Assembly (NCBI RefSeq): GCF_000607165.1
Contig: NZ_JFZG01000024.1
Coordinates: forward strand, 558,001-622,000
DNA length: 64,000 nt
Source of the DNA: Ralstonia pickettii
GTDB lineage: Bacteria; Pseudomonadota; Gammaproteobacteria; Burkholderiales; Burkholderiaceae
Direction: 5' to 3'
Notes under the pieces: generated by a model
Told to the model about the DNA's origin: nothing
What the model saw: only the letters and a program-made list of their open reading frames with translations
Databases searched by the model: none
In this document: positions 44,823 to 53,001 of the stretch, one piece after another
Numbering within the stretch: the stretch's first letter is position 1
Layout of the letters: each line of letters begins with the position of its first letter
Position numbers and translations under genes: made by a program

Positions 44823-46778
44823 TTATGCCTCAACAAGCATGCGCGAGCGCATTTCCAGGTGCAGCGCGTGGCAGAAGTTTGTGCAGTAGCACCAGTAGAC
44901 ACCGGGCTTGTCGGCCTTGAAGGTGACCGACTTGGTTTCCTGCGGGTTCACGATGAAGTTGATGTTGTACTTCGGGATGGCAAAGCCGTGGGTCAAATCC
45001 TCCACCTTGTCCAGGTTGGTGAGGATGATCGTCACTTCGTCGCCCTTCTTCACGGTGAACTCGCGCAAGCCAAAGGCAGGTGCCTGCGAGGTCAGGTAGA
45101 CCGTCACCTGCTTGCCCTTGCGCTCGACGCGGCACTCCTTCGGGTCTTTCACCGCGTTCGGGAACTCATCGATGTTGTAGACCTGACGCGTCTTGATGAT
45201 GTCGCGGCGGATGACGATCGAGTCGTGCGGCTCGGAATAGACCGCATGGTCTGCCACGAGCTTCATCTTGTCGCCCGAGATGTCGATGAGCTGAGCCGTT
45301 TCCGGGTGGAGCGGGCCCACCGGCAGGAACCGGTCTTTCGAGAACTTGTTGTCCGAGATGAAGAACTTGCCATCCGGCTCCTTGGTTTCGCCCATCGAGG
45401 TGAAACCGTGGCCCGGCTGGTAATTGACGTCGATGCGGTCGACCACCGGCACGGCGGTCTTGTCGCCCTTGAACGCCTTGATCGCTGCTTCGAGGTTCCA
45501 TTTGACGATCTGGCTGTCGAGGAACAGCGTGGTATAGGCATTGCCGCGGTTGTCAAAACCGGTGTGCAGCGGGCCGAGCCCGATCTCGGGTTCGGCGACG
45601 ACGCAGTCGCGCGGTTCCTTGACCTCGCCGTTGAACCACTTCAAGACCAGGTCGTGCTCGATCAGCGTCGCCGTCGGTGACAGCTTGCCGGAACAGGCGT
45701 AGTACTTGCCGTCCGGGCTGGCATTCACGCCGTGCGGGTTCTTGGGCACGGGCACATAGCATGTGAGCGCGGTCTTCGGGTCGGTGTTGGCGGCTTTGGT
45801 GCCGTCGACGACCGGGACTTTCGAGGTGCCGATGGTGAAGGACTTGCCGGCTTTGACGGCGGCTTCGATCCGGGCAATGTTGAAGAAGACGCACGCGTCG
45901 CGCTCGGCGGACATCATCTCTTCGTAATGCACGCCGCCTTCGGTGTTGTACTGGTTGGAAGCGGCGAGCTTGCCGTCATACGACGTTGCCACCAAGTCCA
46001 TGTTGCCGTCGACCTTGACCTGCCAGCGGGGCTCGAGCGTTTCCGCGTCCACGCAGGTGAACAGGCAGAAATACTTCTTCGGGTCGTTCAGGTCGCGGCC
46101 GTCATTGGGCTGCGGAATATGGAACTCGTTGCCGCAGAACACGCGGGTGGTGTGGTTGATCTTGTCATCCACCGGGTCCCGCTTGTCCGGGAAGACGCCG
46201 TGGAAGCCCTGCACGTTCGGCAATTCGACGATCTTGTCGCATTCCATCGTGTCCATGCGCACACGGGCGAGCCGGCTGTGGATCTTGTCGTTGACGAAGA
46301 TGTACTTCCCATCGTAGGTGCCGTCGGTATAGGACGGATGCACGTGGTGGGTATCGCCGGTCCAGTACTTGAGCGTGCCGTCCGGATTGGTGCCCATGAT
46401 CTTCTTCGATTCGTTGGTGATGCCCCAGCCCACCAGACAATCGATGTTGAAGACGGGGATGCGCTTGAAGCAGCGTCCCGAAGGCAGACCGTAGATGCGA
46501 ACTTCACCCGAGTGGCCGCCGCTGGAGAACGCGTAGTAGGTATCCAGCTGGCCGGGCGGAACTTCGTACTTGCTGTAGTCGACGCCGCCGGCTGCGCCCG
46601 CTTTGCCATCGGCCGGAGCCGCCGCCGCGGGTGCATCCTTGTCTGTGCCTTTGTTGCAGGCTGCCAGGCCGGCGGACAGGCCCACGCCGACCAGCCCCGC
46701 TGCCGTCCGGTTCAGAAAGCTGCGTCGTGTCGGGCTCACAGGAATCGGATTCTCAAAATCATTGTTGGATTGGCTCAT
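44823..46778 (-). CDS. nosZ: Nitrous oxide reductase NosZ (TAT-exported, clade I type)
   Basis: A 651-residue enzyme reducing N2O to N2 in the periplasm. The twin-arginine signal is RRSFLNR at residues 18-24, the seven-bladed propeller with the CuZ His ligands begins at DTHHVHPSYTDG, and the C-terminal cupredoxin domain holds the CuA ligands CTNFCHALHLEM. The TAT signal and composition fit clade I. GAGGGAG precedes the ATG, and an FNR/NNR-type box lies 56-69 bp upstream. It precedes nosR, unlike the common nosRZ order. Confidence 0.95.
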   Translation of the reverse strand: MSQSNNDFENPIPVSPTRRSFLNRTAAGLVGVGLSAGLAACNKGTDKDAPAAAAPADGKAGAAGGVDYSKYEVPPGQLDTYYAFSSGGHSGEVRIYGLPSGRCFKRIPVFNIDCLVGWGITNESKKIMGTNPDGTLKYWTGDTHHVHPSYTDGTYDGKYIFVNDKIHSRLARVRMDTMECDKIVELPNVQGFHGVFPDKRDPVDDKINHTTRVFCGNEFHIPQPNDGRDLNDPKKYFCLFTCVDAETLEPRWQVKVDGNMDLVATSYDGKLAASNQYNTEGGVHYEEMMSAERDACVFFNIARIEAAVKAGKSFTIGTSKVPVVDGTKAANTDPKTALTCYVPVPKNPHGVNASPDGKYYACSGKLSPTATLIEHDLVLKWFNGEVKEPRDCVVAEPEIGLGPLHTGFDNRGNAYTTLFLDSQIVKWNLEAAIKAFKGDKTAVPVVDRIDVNYQPGHGFTSMGETKEPDGKFFISDNKFSKDRFLPVGPLHPETAQLIDISGDKMKLVADHAVYSEPHDSIVIRRDIIKTRQVYNIDEFPNAVKDPKECRVERKGKQVTVYLTSQAPAFGLREFTVKKGDEVTIILTNLDKVEDLTHGFAIPKYNINFIVNPQETKSVTFKADKPGVYWCYCTNFCHALHLEMRSRMLVEA

Positions 46779-46833
46779 CTCTTACGCTCCCTCAGAATTG
46801 GAAACCACATTAACAAACCGCAAGAATTTGCTA

Positions 46834-46847
46834 TTGACAGCCATCAA
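46834..46847 (-). promoter_or_regulatory. FNR/NNR-type box of nosZ
   Basis: TTGACAGCCATCAA against consensus TTGAT-N4-ATCAA (9/10 conserved bases). Centred 62 bp from the ATG; a -41.5 position puts the transcript start about 20 bp before nosZ. Confidence 0.65.
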
Positions 46848-46864
46848 AGGTCAGAGAAAACCCA

Positions 46865-46878
46865 TCAATTCGAATTGA
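46865..46878. repeat. 14-bp palindrome upstream of the nosZ box
   Basis: TCAATTCGAATTGA, a perfect 14-bp palindrome about 18 bp upstream of the FNR-type box in an AT-rich region. It may be a second operator; no known regulator is matched. Confidence 0.4.
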
Positions 46879-46998
46879 ATTGCAATGAGCCTTATTTGAT
46901 TGACCATTGGAAATTTGAATAACCTATTCTTTATAAGGCTATTCGGAATTGAATGAATGTGACGATGCCGTTGCGCTTTGTGCGGGTTGCGGTGCGGA

Positions 46999-48084
46999 TC
47001 AGGTGGATGTGGCAGGGCGACCGCCCAGCGCAGCAAACGCGGTTGTCATCCGGTCTTGATGGCGGCCTTCGGCATCGCGCAGGACGAAATAGGCGGCCAG
47101 CCCGAGTTGCTCGGCAACCTCGACGCCGCGCTCGGGGCCCAACACAATCAGCGCCGTAGCGTATGCGTCGGCAATCGCACACTGCGACGCGGCCACGGTG
47201 ACGGAGGTCAGGCCATTGGCGATTGGGCGGCCTGTACGTGGATCGATCTCGTGTGAGTAATGCTGCCCGTCATGCTCAAAGCAGATGCGGTAATCGCCTG
47301 ACGTTGCCATTGCCATATCGCGCAATGCCACGACGAATCGGGCACGGCGCGGTAGCTTCCGCTGAGGCTCTTCAATACCGATTTGCCACGCACGCCCGTC
47401 ATGGCGCCGGCCCTTGGCGCGCACCTCTCCACCCACTTCCACCATGTAATCGGCGATGCCCAGCGCGTCGAGCGCGATGGCCGCCTGGTCGACACCAAAA
47501 CCCTTTGCGATGGCCGATAGATCGGTATACACGCGAGGGTCGGCCTTCGTGGCGGTACGCGTGCGCGGATCGATTTCCAGTGCGCCGGTGCCGACTGCGC
47601 TCTTGAGCATCGCCAGCTCGCGCGGCGTTACCACCCGCTGCGCCTTTTCCGGCCCGAAGCCCCACAGGTTGACGAAGCTCCCGGCTGTGACATCGAACGC
47701 GCCATCCGTTGCGAGGCTCACAGATCGCGCGATCTGCAATACGCTGATCGTGTCTGCGGACAACGTGAAGGGGTGCCCGCCCGCATGCCGGTTCAGTTGC
47801 GACAGTTCGGAGTCCGCCCGATACGTCGACATGCGTTGATCGACTGCCTGCACAGCCGCATCCACGGCTGCGCGTGCCGCATCGAGCAACGCCGTGTCAT
47901 CAAGCGATGGAAGCGCGAGCCGGACGTGATAGGTCGTGCCCATCGTGTCGCCCTCGAAGGCATATCGGTACCGGGCCGGCGGCGTGCTCGCGGCCGGACT
48001 GGCCGTCCAGCGCAGCGTGTGCGCCAGTCCGGCGAGCCCGATACTCGGCAGGATTCCACGGTTGGGCAGAGTGCAACGGTTCAA
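46999..48084 (-). CDS. nosX: FAD:protein FMN transferase (ApbE/NosX)
   Basis: A 361-residue ApbE-family protein. GDTMGTTYHVR, VDQRMSTYRADSELSQLN, TDGAFDVTAGSFVNLWGFGP and YMVEVGGEVRAKG are the family blocks. It transfers FMN onto a Thr of NosR in the periplasm. The N-terminus is hydrophobic but lacks a clear TAT motif. No ATG fits, so the TTG at 48084 is used; the start is the least certain part. It has its own FNR box (48141) and lies 220 bp upstream of nosZ. Confidence 0.85.
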   Translation of the reverse strand: MNRCTLPNRGILPSIGLAGLAHTLRWTASPAASTPPARYRYAFEGDTMGTTYHVRLALPSLDDTALLDAARAAVDAAVQAVDQRMSTYRADSELSQLNRHAGGHPFTLSADTISVLQIARSVSLATDGAFDVTAGSFVNLWGFGPEKAQRVVTPRELAMLKSAVGTGALEIDPRTRTATKADPRVYTDLSAIAKGFGVDQAAIALDALGIADYMVEVGGEVRAKGRRHDGRAWQIGIEEPQRKLPRRARFVVALRDMAMATSGDYRICFEHDGQHYSHEIDPRTGRPIANGLTSVTVAASQCAIADAYATALIVLGPERGVEVAEQLGLAAYFVLRDAEGRHQDRMTTAFAALGGRPATST

Positions 48085-48140
48085 GATTTCACCGCATGTG
48101 TCAGAAGCGGCCGATGGTAGCGGTACGCCTGCGGCACAGA

Positions 48141-48154
48141 TTGATGCGTATCAA
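48141..48154 (-). promoter_or_regulatory. Perfect FNR/NNR box upstream of apbE/nosX
   Basis: TTGATGCGTATCAA, 10/10 conserved bases. A -41.5 placement predicts a start near 48106, 22 bp before the TTG at 48084. Confidence 0.75.
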
Positions 48155-48178
48155 TTGACAGAAATGCCGTGGCTAGAA

Positions 48179-48192
48179 TTGATGCAAATCAA
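48179..48192 (+). promoter_or_regulatory. Perfect FNR/NNR box for the divergent nosL-like gene
   Basis: TTGATGCAAATCAA, 10/10 conserved bases, 38 bp from the first box. A -41.5 placement on the plus strand predicts a start near 48227, leaving a leader of about 335 bases before 48563. Confidence 0.65.
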
Positions 48193-48562
48193 GCATTTCA
48201 GATGCTTTTTTTATCCACAACGCAATGTCGGGTATTTTTTTCGAATGTTTTTGCTAAGCAGGAATAGGCAATGCAATTGCCAGCAGAAAGGTCTAATTAA
48301 AATATCCAGCATCAATTCCTGCCATTGATCAATTCAGAGGATGAGCCGCGCCGATATGCTCGCCATGTTGGTCTTGGTTGGCGATGCGATTGCCGATGGA
48401 TTCGTTCATGTCACGCCCGTGGTGTCGTCGTTCCATTTCTTGTGGCCGGGGAAGCAACGCCTGCTTGTCTCCCGTGGAGCTTTCACTTGTGATTTGCCAC
48501 TGTCATCTTCTGCCCAGAACTGTCTTTATCTGTGGCATCAGCGCCGGTGGATGGAGCGGGTC
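48193..48562 (+). other. Long leader of the nosL-like gene
   Basis: It contains a short AGCAT/ATGCT stem followed by T-rich sequence at 48192-48212. An in-frame extension of the nosL-like ORF (from ATG 48341) has no signal peptide and no family resemblance. No separate gene is convincing. Confidence 0.35.
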
Positions 48563-49171
48563 ATGACGACACGCCGTCGGCTGTCCGCATTGGCAGCATT
48601 GCTTGCGACACTCTGGTCTCTTTGGTGGTTTGTGGGACGTGCAGACCTTCGGGCCGAGCCGAAGTTGCCCGACGAGATCTGCTTTGTCGCGCCGGCCGTG
48701 CCGTACGATCCGCGATCCGGATTGCAGCCACATGCCCCTCGTCCGGTTCCGGCCAATGCGCGTTGCCCCGTCTGCGGGGCGTTTCCATCTCGCGTTCCCG
48801 AGTGGGCGGCGCAGCTCATTTTTGCCAACGGCGATGCGTACTTCTTTGATTCACCGCTGACCCTGTTCATCTACCTGCGAAACCTGCAGCGCTACGCACC
48901 TGGGCGACAGGCCGCGGAAGTTGCCGCCAGCTACGTGCATGCCACGGGAGACGGTGGATGGCTTCCGGCATTGCAGGCCGTTTATGTGTCGGGGTCGACC
49001 GCTCTGGGACCGATGCGGCGCGGCAACCTTCCCGCATTCCGGAATCTGGCGGATGCGCAACGGTTCATCGCGCGAAATGGTGGCGTGGTGGTGCATCCGG
49101 CGGATATCACGGCGGACCGGTTGCAGGATGTCGAGCCGCACCGCATGCCTCGCGCGGCAGACCCCATATAA
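48563..49171 (+). CDS. NosL-like protein with altered metal motif
   Basis: A 202-residue protein. One N-terminal helix (ALAALLATLWSLWWFVG) is followed by a periplasmic domain that matches NosL: CPVCGAFPSRVPEWAAQLIF, then FFDSPLTLFIYLRN. The usual CxxCGM metal site has lost its Met (CPVCGA), and the anchor is a signal helix rather than a lipobox. GGAG 6 bases upstream fixes ATG 48563. It probably aids copper supply to NosZ, but the changed motif makes this uncertain. Confidence 0.75.
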   Translation: MTTRRRLSALAALLATLWSLWWFVGRADLRAEPKLPDEICFVAPAVPYDPRSGLQPHAPRPVPANARCPVCGAFPSRVPEWAAQLIFANGDAYFFDSPLTLFIYLRNLQRYAPGRQAAEVAASYVHATGDGGWLPALQAVYVSGSTALGPMRRGNLPAFRNLADAQRFIARNGGVVVHPADITADRLQDVEPHRMPRAADPI

Positions 49172-49427
49172 GGGGGCGGTGTATTTGCGCAGCCAGGGGG
49201 CACGACCGCAAACCGGGCGGCTCGCTCATGCGAGCGGATCGGGTTCGGGAGGGGTCATCGCCACCGCGCGGCTCGCAGGCAATGTCGGACGACGTGCACA
49301 TGCGTCAGGGGGCATTGCGGGACGGCTTTTTGCCGATAAGCGTGCTTTCAAGGCGTCTTCTTTGCGCTTCGATGGCCAGACCGGGGCGGGATAATGCGAG
49401 CGTCCATTCACCCCTCGCACGCCCGGC

Positions 49428-50591
49428 ATGTCCGAAGAAAGCGATCTTGAGAAAACTGAAGCCGCCTCTCCGAGGCGCCTCGAGCAGGCGCGCGAGGAAG
49501 GCGACGTTCCCAGATCACGGGAACTGGCTTCGTTCGCCCTCACGGCGGTGTCCGCGGGCGGTTTGTGGGTGATGGGCGACTCGATTGTGCGGGCTGCGTC
49601 GTCTTTCCTGGCGCGCTGCCTGGAGTTCCACCGCTACAACTACACCAGCGGGCAGGACCAGTGGAACTACGTGACGGGCCAGTTCATGCCGCTGGCCATG
49701 GCGCTGGGCGGGCTGATGCTGATGCTGGTGATTGCCGCGCTGTCGCCGCTGGCGCTCACGCGTGGGGCCATCTCGTTCAAGCCGCTGGCACCTGATATCT
49801 CGCGCCTGTTCAAGCTGCAGGGGCTGACGCGCATGTTCTCGCTGGAGGGGCTGATCGAGCTGCCACGCTTGTTGATCAAGCTGTTTCTGATTGCCGGTGT
49901 GGGCTGGTTGCTGGTCCGGTACTACCGGGGTGACCTGATCGAACTCCCGCAGCAGGACCTGGGCGTGGCCATGCGCGACACCCTGCACGTGGCTGGCGTG
50001 GCCTTCCTCTGCATGGCGGCGGTGATGATGCTGGTGGCGGCCGTGGATGTGCCGCTGTCGTTGTGGCAATACGCGCGCAAACACCGCATGACCAAGGAAG
50101 AAGTGCGCAAGGAGCACCGCGAGTCCGAAGGCGATCCGCACGTCAAGGGCCGCATCCGCAACTTGCAGCGCCAGGCGGCCCAGCGCCGCATGATGGCCGA
50201 TGTGCCCAAGGCCGACGTGATCGTCACTAACCCGACGCACTATGCCGTGGCGCTGCGCTATTCCGAAAAGGAAGGCGGCGCGCCGCGTGTGCTGGCCAAG
50301 GGCGCCGACATGGTGGCCGCCAAGATCCGCGAGCTGGGGACGGAGCACAAGATCCCGATCCTGGAAGCGCCCCCGCTGGCCCGTGCGCTGTACCGCCATA
50401 CCGAGATCGGCCACCAGATTCCGGAGGCGCTCTACGCCGCCGTGGCCGAAGTGCTTGCCTATGTCTACCAGCTACGCCGCCTGCATCAGGTGGGCGGCCG
50501 TGTGCCGGTGCGCCCGACCGACCTGCCGGTGCCTGCCGATATGGACCCGGGGCCGCAACCCGGCCCGGACGACGAGCCCGAAGACGCCTAA
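49428..50591 (+). CDS. flhB: Flagellar export protein FlhB
   Basis: A 387-residue inner-membrane protein. Four helices lie between about residues 30 and 220, then a cytoplasmic domain with the self-cleavage motif NPTH (IVTNPTHYAVALRY, about residues 266-279), which switches the export apparatus from hook to filament substrates. The C-terminus is acidic and proline-rich. It is followed by hairpins at 50650 and 50788 before flhA. Confidence 0.95.
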   Translation: MSEESDLEKTEAASPRRLEQAREEGDVPRSRELASFALTAVSAGGLWVMGDSIVRAASSFLARCLEFHRYNYTSGQDQWNYVTGQFMPLAMALGGLMLMLVIAALSPLALTRGAISFKPLAPDISRLFKLQGLTRMFSLEGLIELPRLLIKLFLIAGVGWLLVRYYRGDLIELPQQDLGVAMRDTLHVAGVAFLCMAAVMMLVAAVDVPLSLWQYARKHRMTKEEVRKEHRESEGDPHVKGRIRNLQRQAAQRRMMADVPKADVIVTNPTHYAVALRYSEKEGGAPRVLAKGADMVAAKIRELGTEHKIPILEAPPLARALYRHTEIGHQIPEALYAAVAEVLAYVYQLRRLHQVGGRVPVRPTDLPVPADMDPGPQPGPDDEPEDA

Positions 50592-50649
50592 AACGTCGCC
50601 CATCGAGCAAACACCCCACGCGCCGAGTTCCGAACTCGAATCGCCAGAC

Positions 50650-50675
50650 AAAAAGCGCCGAGCACGACGCTTTTT
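50650..50675. terminator. Possible bidirectional terminator after flhB
   Basis: AAAAAGCG / CGCTTTTT with a 10-base loop; A-tract on one side and T-tract on the other. Only three GC pairs, so it is weak. Confidence 0.4.
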
Positions 50676-50787
50676 GCCCGGCGAGTAGCAGTTTGATGCC
50701 GACGCATGGGCCGTCCGGCGACGTAATTCCGGCCAGACGGCGCCACCGCCCGCTTCCGTACCCCCCGGTGGGAGGGTATTTCGAAGA

Positions 50788-50810
50788 AAAGCCGCCTTTT
50801 GGGCGGCTTT
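50788..50810 (+). terminator. Hairpin 35 bp upstream of flhA
   Basis: AAAGCCGCC / GGCGGCTTT stem around TTTTG, then CTC rather than a T-run. It may be a terminator for flhB or an attenuator in the flhA leader. Confidence 0.55.
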
Positions 50811-50844
50811 CTCACGTCTTCGATTTGGCGGTTCCCCCGGCAAG

Positions 50845-53001
50845 ATGGCATCCATCGAAAAGCCCCCCGCTGCACGCCCGCCAATGAACGCCGCACTGCT
50901 CCGAGTCACCGACATCCTGCGCAAGGGCGACTACCGCTCCGCCGCGGGCCCGGTGCTCATCATCCTGATCCTGGCGATGATGGTGCTGCCATTGCCGCCG
51001 TTCATCCTCGATCTACTGTTCACGTTCAACATCGCGCTGTCGATCATCGTGCTGCTGATCAGCATGCACACGCTCAAGCCGCTGGATTTCTCGTCGTTCC
51101 CGAGCATCCTGCTGATTACCACGCTGATGCGGCTGTCGTTGAACGTGGCCTCCACGCGCGTGGTGCTGATGGAAGGCCACACCGGCCCGGACGCCGCCGG
51201 CAAGGTGATCGAAGCTTTCGGCCACTTCCTGGTGGGCGGCAACTACACCGTCGGCATCGTGCTGTTCGTCATCCTGGTGATCATCAACTTCATGGTGATC
51301 AGCAAGGGCGCGGGCCGCATTGCCGAGGTCAGCGCGCGCTTCACCCTGGATGCGATGCCCGGCAAGCAGATGGCGATCGACGCCGACCTGAACGCCGGCC
51401 TCATCCGTGAAGACGAAGCCCGCAGGCGCCGCACGGAGATCGCCCAGGAAGCTGAATTCTTCGGCTCCATGGACGGTGCCAGCAAGTTCGTGCGCGGGGA
51501 TTCGGTGGCGGGTATCGCCATTCTGCTGATCAACATCATCGGCGGCCTGGCCGTGGGCGTGCTCCAGCACGGCATGGACGTCGGCCACGCAGCCACCAAC
51601 TACACGCTGCTGACCATCGGCGACGGCCTGGTCGCGCAGATTCCCGCGCTGGTGATCTCCACCGCGGCGGGCATCATGGTCAGCCGCGTCTCCACCGACA
51701 AGGACGTCGGCCAGCAACTGTCGAGCGAGCTGTTTGCCATGCCGACGGTGCTGATGACCACCGCCGGCGTACTGGGCCTGCTGGGCCTGGTGCCGGGCAT
51801 GCCGCACTTCCCGTTCATCCTGTTTGGCGGCGGTCTGGGCTATCTGGGCTGGTATCTCAAGAAGAAACGCGAAGTGCCGGAGGTCGAGCCCGTGTTGCAG
51901 GCAATTGCCCCGGTGGATACGCCCGAGGCGAGTTGGGACGACGTGTCGTGGGTTGACGTGCTGGGCCTGGAAATCGGCTATCGCCTGATTCCGCTGGTCG
52001 ACAAGAGCCAGGACGGCGAGCTGCTGCGCCGGATCAAGGGCATCCGCAAGAAGTTCACGCAGGACATGGGTTTCCTGGCGCCGGTTGTGCATATCCGCGA
52101 CAACCTGGAGCTGGGCCCGTCGTCGTACCGCATCACGCTCAAGGGCGTGGAAATCGGCCAGGGCGAAGTGCAGCAGGGCAAGTTCCTCGCCATCAATCCG
52201 GGTGGCCAGGATGGCCTGGGCGGTCATGGAGGCCTGGGTGGTCGCCTGGGCACGCAACTGCCCGGCACGCCCACCGTAGACCCGACCTTTGGCCTGCCGG
52301 CCATGTGGATCAACGCTGATGTGCGCGATCGCGCGCAGGCCGAGGGCTACACCGTGGTCGATTGCAGCACGGTCATCGCCACCCACGTCAATCAGTTGAT
52401 TTACACCCATAGCACCGAGCTTCTCGGCCGTTTGGAAGTCCAGCAATTGCTCGATCATTTGGGCAAGGAAGCACCGAAGCTGGTCGAAGACGTTGTACCG
52501 AAGCTGTTGCCCGTCGCGACCGTGCAGAAGGTGCTGCAGAACCTGCTGGACGAAGGCCTGCATATCCGCGACATCCGCACCATCGTCGAGACGCTGGCGG
52601 AACACGGAGGCAGGACGCAAGACCCCGCCGAACTCACCGCTGCCGTGCGTGTGGCGCTGGGCCGGGCGATTGCCCAGCAGCTCTTCCCGAACAAGACCGA
52701 AATGCAGGTCGTCACGCTTGACCCGAATCTGGAGAACATCTTGCTGCAAAGCGTCGTTGGCTCTAACGCCGGCCCGATCGAACCGCAACTGGCCGACTCG
52801 CTCATGCAAGCGGCTGCGGACTCGTCGCGGCAGCACGAACAGATGGGTCAGACGGGCGTCCTGCTCGTACCGCCCGTACTGCGCCCGATGCTTGCCCGCC
52901 TGTTCAAGCGTGCCGCACCGAGCCTGCGCGTGCTGTCGCACGCAGAAATTCCAGATCACCGAACGATTAAGGTTGTCGCCATGCTTGGAGGCCGCGCATG
53001 A
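50845..53001 (+). CDS. flhA: Flagellar export gate FlhA
   Basis: A 718-residue protein. Eight hydrophobic segments lie within about residues 30-340, with the FHIPEP-family stretch SSFPSILLITTLMRLSLNVA and the conserved cytoplasmic loop EAEFFGSMDGASKFVRGD. The C-terminal four-subdomain cytoplasmic part binds export chaperones. flhF overlaps its stop by 4 bp (ATGA). ATG 50884 is an alternative start. Confidence 0.95.
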   Translation: MASIEKPPAARPPMNAALLRVTDILRKGDYRSAAGPVLIILILAMMVLPLPPFILDLLFTFNIALSIIVLLISMHTLKPLDFSSFPSILLITTLMRLSLNVASTRVVLMEGHTGPDAAGKVIEAFGHFLVGGNYTVGIVLFVILVIINFMVISKGAGRIAEVSARFTLDAMPGKQMAIDADLNAGLIREDEARRRRTEIAQEAEFFGSMDGASKFVRGDSVAGIAILLINIIGGLAVGVLQHGMDVGHAATNYTLLTIGDGLVAQIPALVISTAAGIMVSRVSTDKDVGQQLSSELFAMPTVLMTTAGVLGLLGLVPGMPHFPFILFGGGLGYLGWYLKKKREVPEVEPVLQAIAPVDTPEASWDDVSWVDVLGLEIGYRLIPLVDKSQDGELLRRIKGIRKKFTQDMGFLAPVVHIRDNLELGPSSYRITLKGVEIGQGEVQQGKFLAINPGGQDGLGGHGGLGGRLGTQLPGTPTVDPTFGLPAMWINADVRDRAQAEGYTVVDCSTVIATHVNQLIYTHSTELLGRLEVQQLLDHLGKEAPKLVEDVVPKLLPVATVQKVLQNLLDEGLHIRDIRTIVETLAEHGGRTQDPAELTAAVRVALGRAIAQQLFPNKTEMQVVTLDPNLENILLQSVVGSNAGPIEPQLADSLMQAAADSSRQHEQMGQTGVLLVPPVLRPMLARLFKRAAPSLRVLSHAEIPDHRTIKVVAMLGGRA

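Noticed and set aside
48341-48562. Longer N-terminus for the nosL-like protein (276 residues)
   Set aside because: The extension buries the signal helix about 80 residues inside the protein. GGAG before 48563 supports the shorter form.
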